Made by a program: the position numbers and the translations under genes. A stretch of DNA of 64,000 bases from JAHIEZ01 sp964598275 (GTDB lineage: Bacteria > Patescibacteriota > Microgenomatia > UBA12405): the NCBI GenBank assembly GCA_964598275.1, contig CAZRAZ010000001.1:1-64000 (forward strand), given 5' to 3'. Each line of letters begins with the position of its first letter. The first letter of the stretch is position 1. The notes below the pieces were generated by a model that saw nothing but the letters and a program-made list of their open reading frames with translations, had not been told where the DNA came from and made no database searches. Positions 33,619-42,080 of the stretch are shown piece after piece.

Positions 33619-36345
33619 ATGGCTGAGAGTGATATTGACACAAAAAACAGAACAAACTTGAAAAATTGGGTAGTGGCTTATAGAACTGTGGGGGATGTGC
33701 TTTATTCATTGGGTGAAATAGCCAAGGGAGGGAAAATTGAGGATGAGGAACAGCTTGCCAATCTACAAAGGGCGGTTGATACCTTACTAGGAGACAAAAG
33801 CAAGGATGTATCCAAAAATGCAAAAGAACTTTTAGAGGTTTTGTCCGGAATGGATTCAAGTGAAGAGATAGAGGTTGAGAGTGAAGAAAATGAGGACAAA
33901 ATGGAATCAAGAGTGCCTGATAATTTGGAGGAGTTGGTGGCAGAATACGAACTGGCTCTAAAGGAAAAAGACGAAGCAAGAAGAATAAGGCTGGAAAGGG
34001 CGATAGTGAAAAAGACAGGAATGGGGGTGGAAGAATATATAACGCGGCTTAAAGAAATGGCGAGAGAAGCGAAGGAGGGTGTGGTCGAGACGGAAGAAGA
34101 GAGGACAGTCAAGAGTGAACCGGTGGCAGAAGAAAAAAAGGCTGATTTTGTACCGAAAGCAGAAGCAACTGAAAATCCGAAAGATGATTTGGGGATAGAA
34201 CCAAAACCAGAGATAAGAGAGGTACTTTTGGCTTCGGGAATAAGCGAGGTGGATGCAGAAAAAATGATGGCAAAAATAAGAGAAGAGAGCGCGAGAGAAA
34301 AGGTTGATATGCAGAGGGTAAGAGTGGAAGCAGGAAGGATGGCAATCTCAAACCGGCTTGATGAAAGGGCAGTAGACAGGATAGTGCAAACAGTAGAAGA
34401 AAAGGTGGCTACGGTTAGATTAGAAAAGGAAGCAGAAATAATTGCGGTAGGTTTTGCTGCCGAAATGGAAGCTGGCGGGATAAGAACAGACAAGAAAAAT
34501 TTGGCTGAAGAGATAATGGCGTGCTGGAGAGGAAATGAAAGTTTGGAGATGAGAAAGACTGTGCCAAAAATTGGACAAACCGAGGGAGAAATAGAAGAGA
34601 CGGCAACAGCGGTGGCGATAAGAAAGGCAGACCAGAGAGTCATAGCGATGGCAGAAAATAATAGAGGAGCGGTGGAAACGGTAAGACTAAAAGAAGTGAG
34701 AGAAGAAATTATCAGGAGTATAGGAACGGCAGATAAAGACGGAAAAGAAAAAGTGGAAGCGGTGGAGAATTATGCAAGATTTGTAACTGATATTTACAAA
34801 GATAATCCAGTGTCAAAATACAGAGTAAGGGTGATGATGGAAAGTCCTTTAAGACCGGGGGCGACAGAAAGAGGGTTCAACAGAACAGAGGTATTAGTGG
34901 ATTTGATAGGCAGGGGCGGAATGGAGGAGAGAATAAGACAATTTGGAGAATTTAGAGGATTAATCAAAAATTTTGGGGCTAGCGATAAGGTGGATGCAAG
35001 CCGGACAGTAAATGAGCTTTTTAGATGGTTGCAACATGATCCAGAAGCAGTTTTTCAGATAGAAGCAGTCAGAAACAGAATTGCCTGGGCTCAAAATTGG
35101 GGAGATAAAATAATTGGGATATTTAAGCCGGGGGGAATAGACAATCTATTTTTGGATGTAAGCCAGAAAATAGTCAATCAACCATTTTTTCAGTTTGTAA
35201 ATGAAACCAGCATATTGATGTCAGGAGGAAAAAGTTTTAGCGAAGCCTTGGGTATTACCTTAAAAAGCTTGATAACAAACGGCAAGGTGGTAGCTGGAGC
35301 AGCGGCAAAAGAAGGGGCGGCGGCGGCGGCAGGGACAGTAGCGGCGGCAGGGACAGCAGGGGCGAGAGCAGTGGCAACGGTATTATCCGGACCTTTGGCG
35401 CCAGTGGTGGCCGTGGTAGCGGCGGCGGCAACAGTAGTAATACCGGTAGTTAAAAAGATAGGAAAAGCAGTGTTTGGTTTTCTTGAACGGATGGGATTGA
35501 CATTGGGAATAAAAAAATGGATGAAAGAAAAATTTGGAAAATTGGGAGGATGGGTAATGGGAGCGGGGATGGTTGTGGGGACAGCATTTCTGGGAATTGG
35601 AGGAATTTTGACAGCAACACTGGCAGGAGTGACCGGAATTGCAATGGTGGTCTTAGCTCCGATATTATTGATTGTAGCGTTGATGCTTTTTTTGGCAGGA
35701 CCAATGGTTTCAAGCGTGGTACCACCGGTGAATTTGGGAGCAGGGATGGAGGCAGAATATGATCCAACGGCACCGCCGTTGGTGGCAGGGAAAATAGAAA
35801 AGTGCGCCAACGGGAAAACCAACGCCAGTGTGGAAGAAAGAGTGGATATGAAAATAAAACAGAACGAAGGGCCGTGGGCAGACATGTTATTACCCGGTGG
35901 TTGTAAATTTCGCAATAAAGGGTGTGGGCCGGTGGCAGCATCAAAAATATTGATTAAAAAAGACAAGGATTTAACGCCTGATTATTTGGTGTATGAACCA
36001 GGGTCGGCTTATAGCACAATGGGGTGTGACGGATCGAGTTTGTCACAAGCGGAGTTGACGATAGAGAAACATATGGGAAAGGTTGTAACCCGAGAGTCTT
36101 CAACCATGATATGTAATAAACAATCTATTGCTGATTGGATTTGCCAAGACAAAATAGTAATGGTATTGGCTAATTTTTATGCCAACGATGAATTAAGATT
36201 AGTAGGACATTATTTTTTGGCAGTAGAATATAAAAATGGCGAGATTTATTCAGCTGATCCTATTTTTGAGGATGGAGCGGTGCTGGATGGAGAGGCAAAA
36301 GCTGGTCATGTGCAGGCAATTAGAGAGTGTATGACTATTGATTAA
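33619..36345 (+). CDS. Large membrane protein with C-terminal C39-like peptidase domain
   Basis: This 908-residue protein follows virB4. Residues 1-560 are charged and helical, with coiled-coil-like stretches. Residues about 565-710 are hydrophobic: an Ala/Val-rich segment, a short amphipathic linker, and two to three membrane helices ending MVVLAPILLIVALMLFLAGPMV. Residues about 740-908 carry a papain-like domain with Cys769 in KGCGPVAASKIL, His864 in GHYFLAVEY and Asp880 in YSADPIF, the C39-like triad order. It has no signal peptide; the topology places the peptidase after the membrane block, probably outside. By analogy with other secretion systems that carry a wall hydrolase, it may open the cell wall or cleave a secreted substrate. 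The substrate is unknown. Confidence 0.7.
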   Translation: MAESDIDTKNRTNLKNWVVAYRTVGDVLYSLGEIAKGGKIEDEEQLANLQRAVDTLLGDKSKDVSKNAKELLEVLSGMDSSEEIEVESEENEDKMESRVPDNLEELVAEYELALKEKDEARRIRLERAIVKKTGMGVEEYITRLKEMAREAKEGVVETEEERTVKSEPVAEEKKADFVPKAEATENPKDDLGIEPKPEIREVLLASGISEVDAEKMMAKIREESAREKVDMQRVRVEAGRMAISNRLDERAVDRIVQTVEEKVATVRLEKEAEIIAVGFAAEMEAGGIRTDKKNLAEEIMACWRGNESLEMRKTVPKIGQTEGEIEETATAVAIRKADQRVIAMAENNRGAVETVRLKEVREEIIRSIGTADKDGKEKVEAVENYARFVTDIYKDNPVSKYRVRVMMESPLRPGATERGFNRTEVLVDLIGRGGMEERIRQFGEFRGLIKNFGASDKVDASRTVNELFRWLQHDPEAVFQIEAVRNRIAWAQNWGDKIIGIFKPGGIDNLFLDVSQKIVNQPFFQFVNETSILMSGGKSFSEALGITLKSLITNGKVVAGAAAKEGAAAAAGTVAAAGTAGARAVATVLSGPLAPVVAVVAAAATVVIPVVKKIGKAVFGFLERMGLTLGIKKWMKEKFGKLGGWVMGAGMVVGTAFLGIGGILTATLAGVTGIAMVVLAPILLIVALMLFLAGPMVSSVVPPVNLGAGMEAEYDPTAPPLVAGKIEKCANGKTNASVEERVDMKIKQNEGPWADMLLPGGCKFRNKGCGPVAASKILIKKDKDLTPDYLVYEPGSAYSTMGCDGSSLSQAELTIEKHMGKVVTRESSTMICNKQSIADWICQDKIVMVLANFYANDELRLVGHYFLAVEYKNGEIYSADPIFEDGAVLDGEAKAGHVQAIRECMTID

Positions 36346-36348
36346 AAA

Positions 36349-36798
36349 ATGAAAAATAAAATAAAAATAATCGTGATGGCGGTAGCAGTATTGTTGCTTT
36401 TGATTTTGACAATTATTTTTGGAGGGGAGAAAAAGACGGATGAGGACAAGATAATTGAAGAAAGAAAGGAGACTGAAAGAAATTGGACTTTGGAAAGATT
36501 AAAAACTGTACCAAAAGTTGAGGACGAAGAAGAGGATGATCCGTCAAAAGGAACGGGTGTACTTTATATCAGTCCAACAAAAGATGAATATGATGAAGCG
36601 ATGGCAATTGCAAAAATCAGGGATGAGTCCCCTATTGAGACGGATGATTTTAAAGTTTTTTTCGATTACAAAACAAATTTAGTTACGGTGGATTTTACTG
36701 ATAAAGAAAATGAAGGGAATTTGGAAATCTTTGAAGATTGGAAATTTGAAGAAGGTTATAACATAATCGACGACAAATATTGGAAAACAAACTTATGA
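36349..36798 (+). CDS. Single-pass membrane protein of unknown function
   Basis: This 149-residue protein has one N-terminal helix (IKIIVMAVAVLLLLILTIIFGG), then an acidic domain (DEEEDDPSKGTGVLYISPTKDEYDEAMAIAK) and a predicted beta segment (FKVFFDYKTNLVTVDFTDKENEGNLEIFEDW). It starts 3 bp after the C39-like gene, so it is part of the secretion operon. The acidic periplasm-facing domain is a candidate partner of the peptidase. No family was recognised. Confidence 0.65.
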   Translation: MKNKIKIIVMAVAVLLLLILTIIFGGEKKTDEDKIIEERKETERNWTLERLKTVPKVEDEEEDDPSKGTGVLYISPTKDEYDEAMAIAKIRDESPIETDDFKVFFDYKTNLVTVDFTDKENEGNLEIFEDWKFEEGYNIIDDKYWKTNL

Positions 36799-36896
36799 AG
36801 AAATGGATGGTTAAAAATCAAGTAGTGGTGGTACTGATAGTAATTATCGTGGTAATGCTGATATTAAAGTGGAAATATGGGTATAGAGGAGAGTGA
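36795..36896 (+). CDS. 33-residue single-helix membrane peptide
   Basis: MKKWMVKNQ is followed by a hydrophobic helix of about 18 residues (VVVVLIVIIVVMLILKW) and a basic end. The ATG overlaps the stop of the previous gene (ATGA), and the frame ends 1 bp before the convergent dnaN stop. The tight coupling and clear transmembrane design support a real small protein. Confidence 0.5.
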   Translation: MKKWMVKNQVVVVLIVIIVVMLILKWKYGYRGE

Positions 36897-38021
36897 TCAA
36901 TCCTGAAGGCGGACCGGCATAATGATGTGGGTGAAGTCGGGATCTGACTGATCATGAAAGAAACCGGGGGTAAGAGATTCGTTTAATTCAATGACTATTT
37001 CTTCACCCCGGCAAGCATCGATAAATTCAGAGACAAACTTGTAGTTAAAGGCAATTTCGAGAGGTTCACCTTCAACCCGGGCATCGACAATGGCTTGATT
37101 TTGACCAACCTGGGGAGCGTTGGCAGAAAGAGTGAGATTATCTTTACCAACGGTAAATTTGACAACATTAGCAGACTGACTGGCAAAAACAGAGGCGATT
37201 TTGACGGCTTGAGAAAACTCGTCTTTGTTTAAAAAGATCTTAGTTAAATAAGACTCGGGAATGATGCGTTGGTAGTCGGGATAGTCCCCTTCTATAAGGC
37301 GGGAAACCAACTCCAGATCCTCCAGGACGAAGACAATTTGGTTACCATCGGTAGTTTGACCGAGAGTGAGTTGTTTTTCGTTTTTAGACAGTTTAGTGAT
37401 TTCGACCAAAGAGCGGGCGGGAATAAGAAGAGTGAGAGAGTCTTTGTCGGTTTTAAGATTTAGAGGTTTTTCTAATTTGAGATTTTTGAAAGAGAGGCGA
37501 AAACCATCGGTGGCGGCCAAAAGAAGACTGTTTTGACTAAAACGACAAAGAACAGCAGTTAAAACAGGACGGGAATCATCGATGGCAGAGGCAAAGGCGA
37601 CTTGAGAAACGGCTTGGGCCAGTTTTGGTAAATCCAGTTGAATGGCGGTTTTGGAATCGAGGGTAGGAATCTCCGGAAAGTCAACAACGGGAGAAGTGGT
37701 AAAAGAGGATTGAGCTTTTGAAGAGGAAAGATGGAGAAGCGATTTGTCGTCCAGAGAAAGATTAATAGTTTCGGAGGGAAGATAAGAGACAAATTCGGAA
37801 ATTTCTTTAACGGGGACAGCCAGACTGCCTTCTTCTTTTATCTTGGCACCAATCCAGTAGTTAATACCAATTTCTAAATTAGTGGCAGAAAGTTTGAGCC
37901 GACCATTGTCGGTTGATAAAAGAGCGTGACTTAAAATGGGCAATTGATTTTTAAGGGAGACGAAACGGGAGATGTGGGAAAGAGCAAGGTTTAGGTTGGA
38001 TTGTAAAAGGGATAATTTCAT
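36897..38021 (-). CDS. dnaN: DNA polymerase III beta subunit (sliding clamp)
   Basis: This 374-residue clamp has three homologous domains. MKLSLLQSNLNLALSHISRFVSLKNQLPILSHALLST opens domain I, SAIDDSRPVLTAVLCRFSQNSLLLAATDGFRLS is domain II, and VEGEPLEIAFNYKFVSEFIDAC with the end HIIMPVRLQD is domain III; the IMPVRL end forms part of the peptide-binding pocket. It lies downstream of dnaA on the same strand, the usual origin layout. A TATAAT lies 9 nt before its start. Confidence 0.95.
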   Translation of the reverse strand: MKLSLLQSNLNLALSHISRFVSLKNQLPILSHALLSTDNGRLKLSATNLEIGINYWIGAKIKEEGSLAVPVKEISEFVSYLPSETINLSLDDKSLLHLSSSKAQSSFTTSPVVDFPEIPTLDSKTAIQLDLPKLAQAVSQVAFASAIDDSRPVLTAVLCRFSQNSLLLAATDGFRLSFKNLKLEKPLNLKTDKDSLTLLIPARSLVEITKLSKNEKQLTLGQTTDGNQIVFVLEDLELVSRLIEGDYPDYQRIIPESYLTKIFLNKDEFSQAVKIASVFASQSANVVKFTVGKDNLTLSANAPQVGQNQAIVDARVEGEPLEIAFNYKFVSEFIDACRGEEIVIELNESLTPGFFHDQSDPDFTHIIMPVRLQD

Positions 38022-38300
38022 GATTGTCTGATTATAAAATATTAAATTGAAATATAGTAGCTTTAGTAGTAGGGGTGGTTAATAAGTTGGTAAGTTAAAA
38101 AGTTTAATAGCAGCTGTGGTGAAAGGTGGCAAAAGGCAAGGGTGAAGAAGTGGGTGATGTTTGAAAGACAGGAGAAAAAAAGAAGGTTTGTCTTATAAGG
38201 ATAGGTTTGATTTGGGTAAGTTTCGGTTGAAAAGCGGGAGATGAAGTGTGGATAAAATTGTGGATAAATGAAGGTTTTGTGGATAAGCATAGACAAGGTT
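38022..38300. other. Probable oriC between dnaN and dnaA
   Basis: Three exact DnaA boxes (TGTGGATAA, reverse of TTATCCACA) lie at 38247-38255, 38259-38267 and 38278-38286, all in one orientation, just beyond the 3' end of dnaA. The other end of the gap is AT-rich and includes the dnaN -10 box. It also contains TAGTAGTAG (38064-38072), like the DnaA-trio element of bacterial origins. Box density and gene context make this the best origin candidate. Confidence 0.7.
38031..38036 (-). promoter_or_regulatory. -10 box of dnaN
   Basis: TATAAT on the minus strand, 9 nt before ATG 38021. Confidence 0.55.
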
Positions 38301-39644
38301 TTAAAGAGCGGCTTTTATTTGGTTGATAAGTCTTTTAATTTGTGGATTGGTGGATAAGTCGCGGTGGATTTTGTCGCGGGCGTGCATAATGCTGGTGTGA
38401 TCACGACCGCCTAAAAGTTGACCAACTTGTTTTAGGGGGAGCTTGGTTTCGGTTAAGAGAAGGTAGGCGGTAATGTGACGGGCTAAAACCAAATCTTTTT
38501 GACGGCTTTTGCCAAACAAGTCTCCGGTTTTGACAGCAAAATGTTTGGCACAGACAGAGATTAAGTGGCGAGGGGTGATGGTGTTTTTGGTACTTTGATT
38601 AGAGTCGGAGTTTTGATCAAAAATGGTCTGAACGAACCGGAGATCGATAAGGTTTACCTTTTGAGTAATGGCTTGGATGTGGATTTTTTGAAGTTGACCT
38701 TCGATATCGCGGATATTGGATTCGAGATTTTCGGCTAAAAATTGGGCAACAGAGGTGGTGAGATTAATCCCTTTTTTCTCGGCCTTTTGGTTGATGATGG
38801 CAAGCCGCATTTCGTAGTCGGGCAATTGAATATCAACAGTTAAACCACCCATAAAGCGGGAAACCAAGCGGTCTTTGAGTTGATCAATGTTGTCGGGTTT
38901 GCGGTCAGAGGTTAGAATAACTTGTTTGCCGGCCATGTGAAGAGCATTGAAGGTGTGGAAAAACTCTTCCTGGATATATTCTTTGCCGGCGATAAACTGG
39001 ATATCATCGACTAAAATGCAATCGAGTTGACGATATTTGTTTTTAAACTGGTTCATCGTTTTGGATTTTAGAGCAGAGATAAGTTCGTTGCCAAAGGTTT
39101 CGGCGGGAAAATATTTAACTTTAAACTGGGGATTGTTTTTTAAGAGTTGGTGGCCGATAGCTTGCATCAAATGAGTTTTGCCAACACCGACTCCGCCCCA
39201 GATAAAGAAAGGATTGTAGGAAAGGCCGGGATTGTTGATGATACCCTGGGCGGCGGCGTAGGCATAGTTATTGGAATTGCCGACAACAAAATTGTCGAAG
39301 GTGTATTGAGGATGAAGGTTGGGGGTGAAAGACGATTGAGGGGCAGTATAAGAAAAAAGAGGAGAACCAGAGTTTTCATCGGTGGAAGGCGGAGAGACAG
39401 GTTGTTGGAGAATGAATTTGATTTTGACGCTGGTTTTGGTTTGATTGTCGAGGGCATTTTTGAAAAGGTCGTAGTAGCGTTTGTGGTTGATGTCAACCAA
39501 ATATGAATTGGGACAGGCAATGGTGGCGGTGTTGTCTTTGAGGGTAGTTAATTGGGTTTTGCTAACAAAGGTTTGAAAGACGGCTGGAGCCATGACAATA
39601 CGGAGTTCTTCTTGAGTGTTTTTCCAAATTCTGTCTAGATCCAT
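38301..39644 (-). CDS. dnaA: Chromosomal replication initiator DnaA
   Basis: This 447-residue protein has domain I (LDRIWKNTQEELRIVMAPAVFQTFVS) and a short linker. The AAA+ domain has GGVGVGKTHLMQAIG as Walker A and CILVDDIQFIAGKE as Walker B. The DNA-binding domain IV includes KQVGQLLGGRDHTSIMHARDKIHRDL, the DnaA signature that reads the 9-mer box. Length is normal. Divergent rpmH lies 205 bp upstream, the ancestral dnaA-rpmH arrangement. Confidence 0.97.
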   Translation of the reverse strand: MDLDRIWKNTQEELRIVMAPAVFQTFVSKTQLTTLKDNTATIACPNSYLVDINHKRYYDLFKNALDNQTKTSVKIKFILQQPVSPPSTDENSGSPLFSYTAPQSSFTPNLHPQYTFDNFVVGNSNNYAYAAAQGIINNPGLSYNPFFIWGGVGVGKTHLMQAIGHQLLKNNPQFKVKYFPAETFGNELISALKSKTMNQFKNKYRQLDCILVDDIQFIAGKEYIQEEFFHTFNALHMAGKQVILTSDRKPDNIDQLKDRLVSRFMGGLTVDIQLPDYEMRLAIINQKAEKKGINLTTSVAQFLAENLESNIRDIEGQLQKIHIQAITQKVNLIDLRFVQTIFDQNSDSNQSTKNTITPRHLISVCAKHFAVKTGDLFGKSRQKDLVLARHITAYLLLTETKLPLKQVGQLLGGRDHTSIMHARDKIHRDLSTNPQIKRLINQIKAAL

Positions 39645-39849
39645 CAGTTTAATTTTTAATTTCTAATTTCTAATCAATTTCTAATTTAAAAAATACAAGC
39701 AGGTTGGGTGATAATTTGACAAGGGAAACAAATGGGGCAGATGAGTTATCCACAATGATAATAGATGAAACGGGAGACGGTGTAAAGGAGCAGAAAGGGT
39801 TTTTGAGGGATAATTTTTAATTTGGAGAAAAGACTGGTAAAATAGCGAC
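39645..39849. other. dnaA-rpmH intergenic region with one DnaA box
   Basis: It contains TTATCCACA at 39746-39754 and, near dnaA, a TTTCTAATTTCTAAT low-complexity repeat (about 39650-39690) of the type also present at 53880 and inside trxB. The rpmH promoter is at its right end. A second candidate for origin function or for dnaA autoregulation. Confidence 0.5.
39835..39843 (+). promoter_or_regulatory. Extended -10 of rpmH operon
   Basis: TGGTAAAAT ends 6 nt before ATG 39850. Confidence 0.6.
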
Positions 39850-39987
39850 ATGGGAAAAATGACATATCAACCAAAAAAGAAGAAAAGAGGACGAGTGCAC
39901 GGGTTTTTGAAGAGGATGTCGACGGCTAAGGGCAGAAAGGTACTGAAGAAAAGAAGAGTCAAGGGTAGAGCTAAATTGACGGTGTGA
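39850..39987 (+). CDS. rpmH: Ribosomal protein bL34
   Basis: The 45 codons give MGKMTYQPKKKKRGRVHGF, then LKRMSTAKGRKVLKKRR and VKGRAKLTV, the complete L34 pattern (TYQP, HGFxxRMxTxxGRxVLxxRRxKGRxxL). L34 is part of the 50S subunit. It is the first gene of the rpmH-rnpA-yidD cluster beside dnaA, with its stop adjoining the rnpA region. Confidence 0.95.
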   Translation: MGKMTYQPKKKKRGRVHGFLKRMSTAKGRKVLKKRRVKGRAKLTV

Positions 39988-39996
39988 GTGAAACAT

Positions 39997-40338
39997 ATGC
40001 TGAAGAAAATAAACCGAGTGTCGAAGAGAAAAGAGGTGGAAGAATTACGGAAAGCCAGAATAGTCTATCAGTCCCCTATTTTTGGGATGTTGACTTTGGA
40101 TAAAAAGGACGAAGAAAAAAGATTTTTGGTGGTGATATCAAAAAGAATTTCGAAAAAGGCGGTGATCAGGAATAAACTAAAAAGGCAAATGACGGAAGTA
40201 ATCAGACTTAATCTTGATAAAATCAGGCCGGGGGTGAGGGTGGGGTTTTTGGTAAGGGTAAGAATTTTGGAATGGAAGTGGAAGGAAATAAAGACAGAAA
40301 TGGAAAAGGTTTTGAGAGAAACCAGGGTAATGAAATGA
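39997..40338 (+). CDS. rnpA: Ribonuclease P protein component
   Basis: The protein is 113 residues long from ATG 39997; an in-frame GTG at 39988 directly follows the rpmH stop and could also serve. The RnpA pattern is present: FLVVISKRISKKAVIRNKLKRQMTEVIRLN matches the KxxxxAVxRNxxKRxxRE signature, with Gln-Met replacing the usual Arg in the last element. It binds the catalytic RNA and helps tRNA 5' processing. It overlaps yidD by 4 bp. Confidence 0.9.
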   Translation: MLKKINRVSKRKEVEELRKARIVYQSPIFGMLTLDKKDEEKRFLVVISKRISKKAVIRNKLKRQMTEVIRLNLDKIRPGVRVGFLVRVRILEWKWKEIKTEMEKVLRETRVMK

Positions 40339-40535
40339 AGAAGATAATAATGGCGATATTGAAGTTTTATAAAAAATATCTATCGCGAGGCGAGCATTGT
40401 CGGTTTGCGCCAAGTTGCTCGGTTTATACCGCTCTGGCGATAGAAAAATACGGAGTGGCGGGAGGGTTGTGGAAAGGGGTAAAAAGAATTGCAAGGTGTA
40501 ACAGGTGGAATGAGGGTGGAGTAGATGAGGTGTAA
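40335..40535 (+). CDS. yidD: Membrane protein insertion efficiency factor YidD
   Basis: The protein is 66 residues long from ATG 40335 (ATGA overlap with rnpA). ILKFYKKYLSRGEHCRFAPSCSVYTALAIEKYGVAGGLWKGVKRIARCNRWNEGG is the YidD signature with its three conserved Cys residues. It assists YidC-mediated membrane insertion. The usual HPxGxDP ending is replaced by GGVDEV. Confidence 0.92.
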   Translation: MKKIIMAILKFYKKYLSRGEHCRFAPSCSVYTALAIEKYGVAGGLWKGVKRIARCNRWNEGGVDEV

Positions 40536-40555
40536 GGGAAATTAAACTTGATACG

Positions 40556-40647
40556 AATTTTTTAAATCCTCGCTACCTTCGGGCTCATCCTCCGTTTCAC
40601 TCCGGACCTACGGCCTTCGGTTCGCGTTCGCTGTGGTTTAAAAAATT
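40556..40647. repeat. 92-bp GC-rich element with terminal inverted repeats
   Basis: AATTTTTTAAATCC (40556-40569) and GGTTTAAAAAATT (40635-40647) are inverted ends with a 1-base indel. The GC-rich interior has several small dyads (ACCTTCGGGCTC, CCTACGGCCTTCGG). It lies between yidD and the yidC promoter. Confidence 0.6.
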
Positions 40648-40675
40648 ATATCCGCGTATAATTTCTGTTTTTGTT

Positions 40676-40684
40676 TGTTAAAAT
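40676..40684 (+). promoter_or_regulatory. Extended -10 of yidC
   Basis: TGTTAAAAT ends 7 nt before ATG 40692. An upstream in-frame TTG at 40671 overlaps this box and is rejected. Confidence 0.6.
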
Positions 40685-40691
40685 AGAGCCT

Positions 40692-41465
40692 ATGAATATA
40701 TTAGTGGCTCCGTTTGTAAACGCATTGTTTGGTCTTTACTATTGGTTGGGGAACTTAGGCTGGGCGGTGATTTTGGTGACAGTGGTAATTAGATTGGTAC
40801 TACTGCCTTTAGTGTTGCCGAGTTTGAAATCGGCAGGGAGGATGGCCGAGTTAAAACCAAAATTGGATAAATTAAAGGCTAAATATGGCAACAGCAAAGA
40901 AAAAATGGCAAAGGCACAGATGGATCTTTATAAAAGCGAGGGAATAAATCCGATGGCCGGATGTTTGCCGCAAATACTGCAAATAGCGGTACTATTGATG
41001 TTTTTTTCAGCCTTTAGGATGGTAACTGATTATGCTTCGGGTAAAGGAGATTTGGGAAAAATAAATAGTCATCTGATGGTTAATTTTAGAATTGAGGAGG
41101 GTTTTGTGTTTAACACCGATTTTTTTGGCAGTGATCTGATACAAACGCCTGCGGGAGTATTTAAGAATGGGATTGGAGCAGCGATGATTTTACCGATAAT
41201 TTTGTTGGTTGGTTCGGGTTTGCTGCAGTTTTTGAGCGCCAAAAAAATGATGCCAATTGCCAAGACAGATCAGGCGGTGGTCAAGAAAACTAAAGATAAG
41301 GAAGATGATATGGCGGTGATGATGAGAAATCAATCAACGTTTATGATGCCGTTGATGACTTTGGTAATCGGTTGGAGTTTTTCGCTGGGGATGTTGTTGT
41401 ATTGGTTTGTTAATTCGGCGATGATGTTGGGACAGCAGATGGTGATGAAGACGGGAAAGAAATAG
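40692..41465 (+). CDS. yidC: Membrane insertase YidC
   Basis: The protein is 257 residues long. It starts with LVAPFVNALFGLYYWLGNLGWAVILVTVVIRLVLLPLVLPSLKSAGRMAELKPKLDKLKAKYGN, the first helix and the cytosolic helical hairpin, including the conserved Arg of the hydrophilic groove (VVIRLVLLP). MAGCLPQILQIAVLLMFFSAFR is the second helix, and the last two helices contain FMMPLMTLVIGWSFSLGMLLYWFVNSAMMLGQQ. It lacks the Gram-negative periplasmic P1 domain, as in Gram-positive and CPR forms. It inserts membrane proteins, including probably the small VirB2-like subunits encoded here. Confidence 0.93.
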   Translation: MNILVAPFVNALFGLYYWLGNLGWAVILVTVVIRLVLLPLVLPSLKSAGRMAELKPKLDKLKAKYGNSKEKMAKAQMDLYKSEGINPMAGCLPQILQIAVLLMFFSAFRMVTDYASGKGDLGKINSHLMVNFRIEEGFVFNTDFFGSDLIQTPAGVFKNGIGAAMILPIILLVGSGLLQFLSAKKMMPIAKTDQAVVKKTKDKEDDMAVMMRNQSTFMMPLMTLVIGWSFSLGMLLYWFVNSAMMLGQQMVMKTGKK

Positions 41466-41513
41466 TTTTTGACCAACCCTCGTTTAAATTAATGTTAGTG
41501 GTGGTGTAAGGCG

Positions 41514-41522
41514 TGGTAAAAT
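41514..41522 (+). promoter_or_regulatory. Extended -10 of jag
   Basis: TGGTAAAAT ends 7 nt before ATG 41530. Confidence 0.6.
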
Positions 41523-41529
41523 AAGCGCT

Positions 41530-42069
41530 ATGGACAACAAAAAAAGAAATGAAAGAATTTTAGAAAAAGTGTGCGAGCTTTTGGAAAATATGAAGGTGGA
41601 GATAAAAGATGCCTTTGTGGAAGATGTGATAGCGGAGAAGAAAGAAAATGACGAGGAACAGGTGTTGGTGGGTTTGGAAGTAGGAAACCCCGCGGTTTTG
41701 ATTGGTTTTAAAGGTAGAACTTTAAGCTCTTTACAATTTATGATGTCTTTGATGGTTAAAAAAGAACTGGGGTCTTGGGTGAGAATCCTTTTAGATATTA
41801 ATGGCTATCGGGGAGAACAGGAGAAAAGATTGGAAGAAAGAACCAAGGAAGTAATCGAACAGGTGTTAAAAACAGGTGAGGCAAGAGCTTTGATGCCGAT
41901 GAGTTCGTTTGAGAGAAGAATTTGTCATATGGTGGTGGCGGCAACGGAGGGTGTAATAAGTGAATCGGAAGGTGAGGGTTATGAAAGAAAGGTGGTGATT
42001 AAGCCGGCGGTGGTAGAGGCAAATCAATCAAAGGCTGACAAGAAAAAGAAGATAGCGAAGAAGAAATGA
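41530..42069 (+). CDS. jag: Jag/KhpB RNA-binding protein
   Basis: This 179-residue protein has a KH domain with GNPAVLIGFKGRTLSSLQFMMSLMV (GxxG loop as GFKG) and an R3H domain with ALMPMSSFERRICHMVVAATEGVISESEGEGYERKVVI, which holds the conserved Arg and His. The N-terminal Jag_N domain is short or missing; a Lys-rich tail ends the protein. Jag is generally encoded after yidC and binds RNA in cell-division and elongation control. Confidence 0.92.
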   Translation: MDNKKRNERILEKVCELLENMKVEIKDAFVEDVIAEKKENDEEQVLVGLEVGNPAVLIGFKGRTLSSLQFMMSLMVKKELGSWVRILLDINGYRGEQEKRLEERTKEVIEQVLKTGEARALMPMSSFERRICHMVVAATEGVISESEGEGYERKVVIKPAVVEANQSKADKKKKIAKKK

Positions 42070-42080
42070 TACTATAGGGT

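Noticed and set aside
34109..34643. Long minus-strand Ser/Leu-rich frames opposite the C39-like gene
   Set aside because: Low-complexity shadows of the purine-rich, AGA/GAA-rich coding strand; similar shadows lie opposite most genes.
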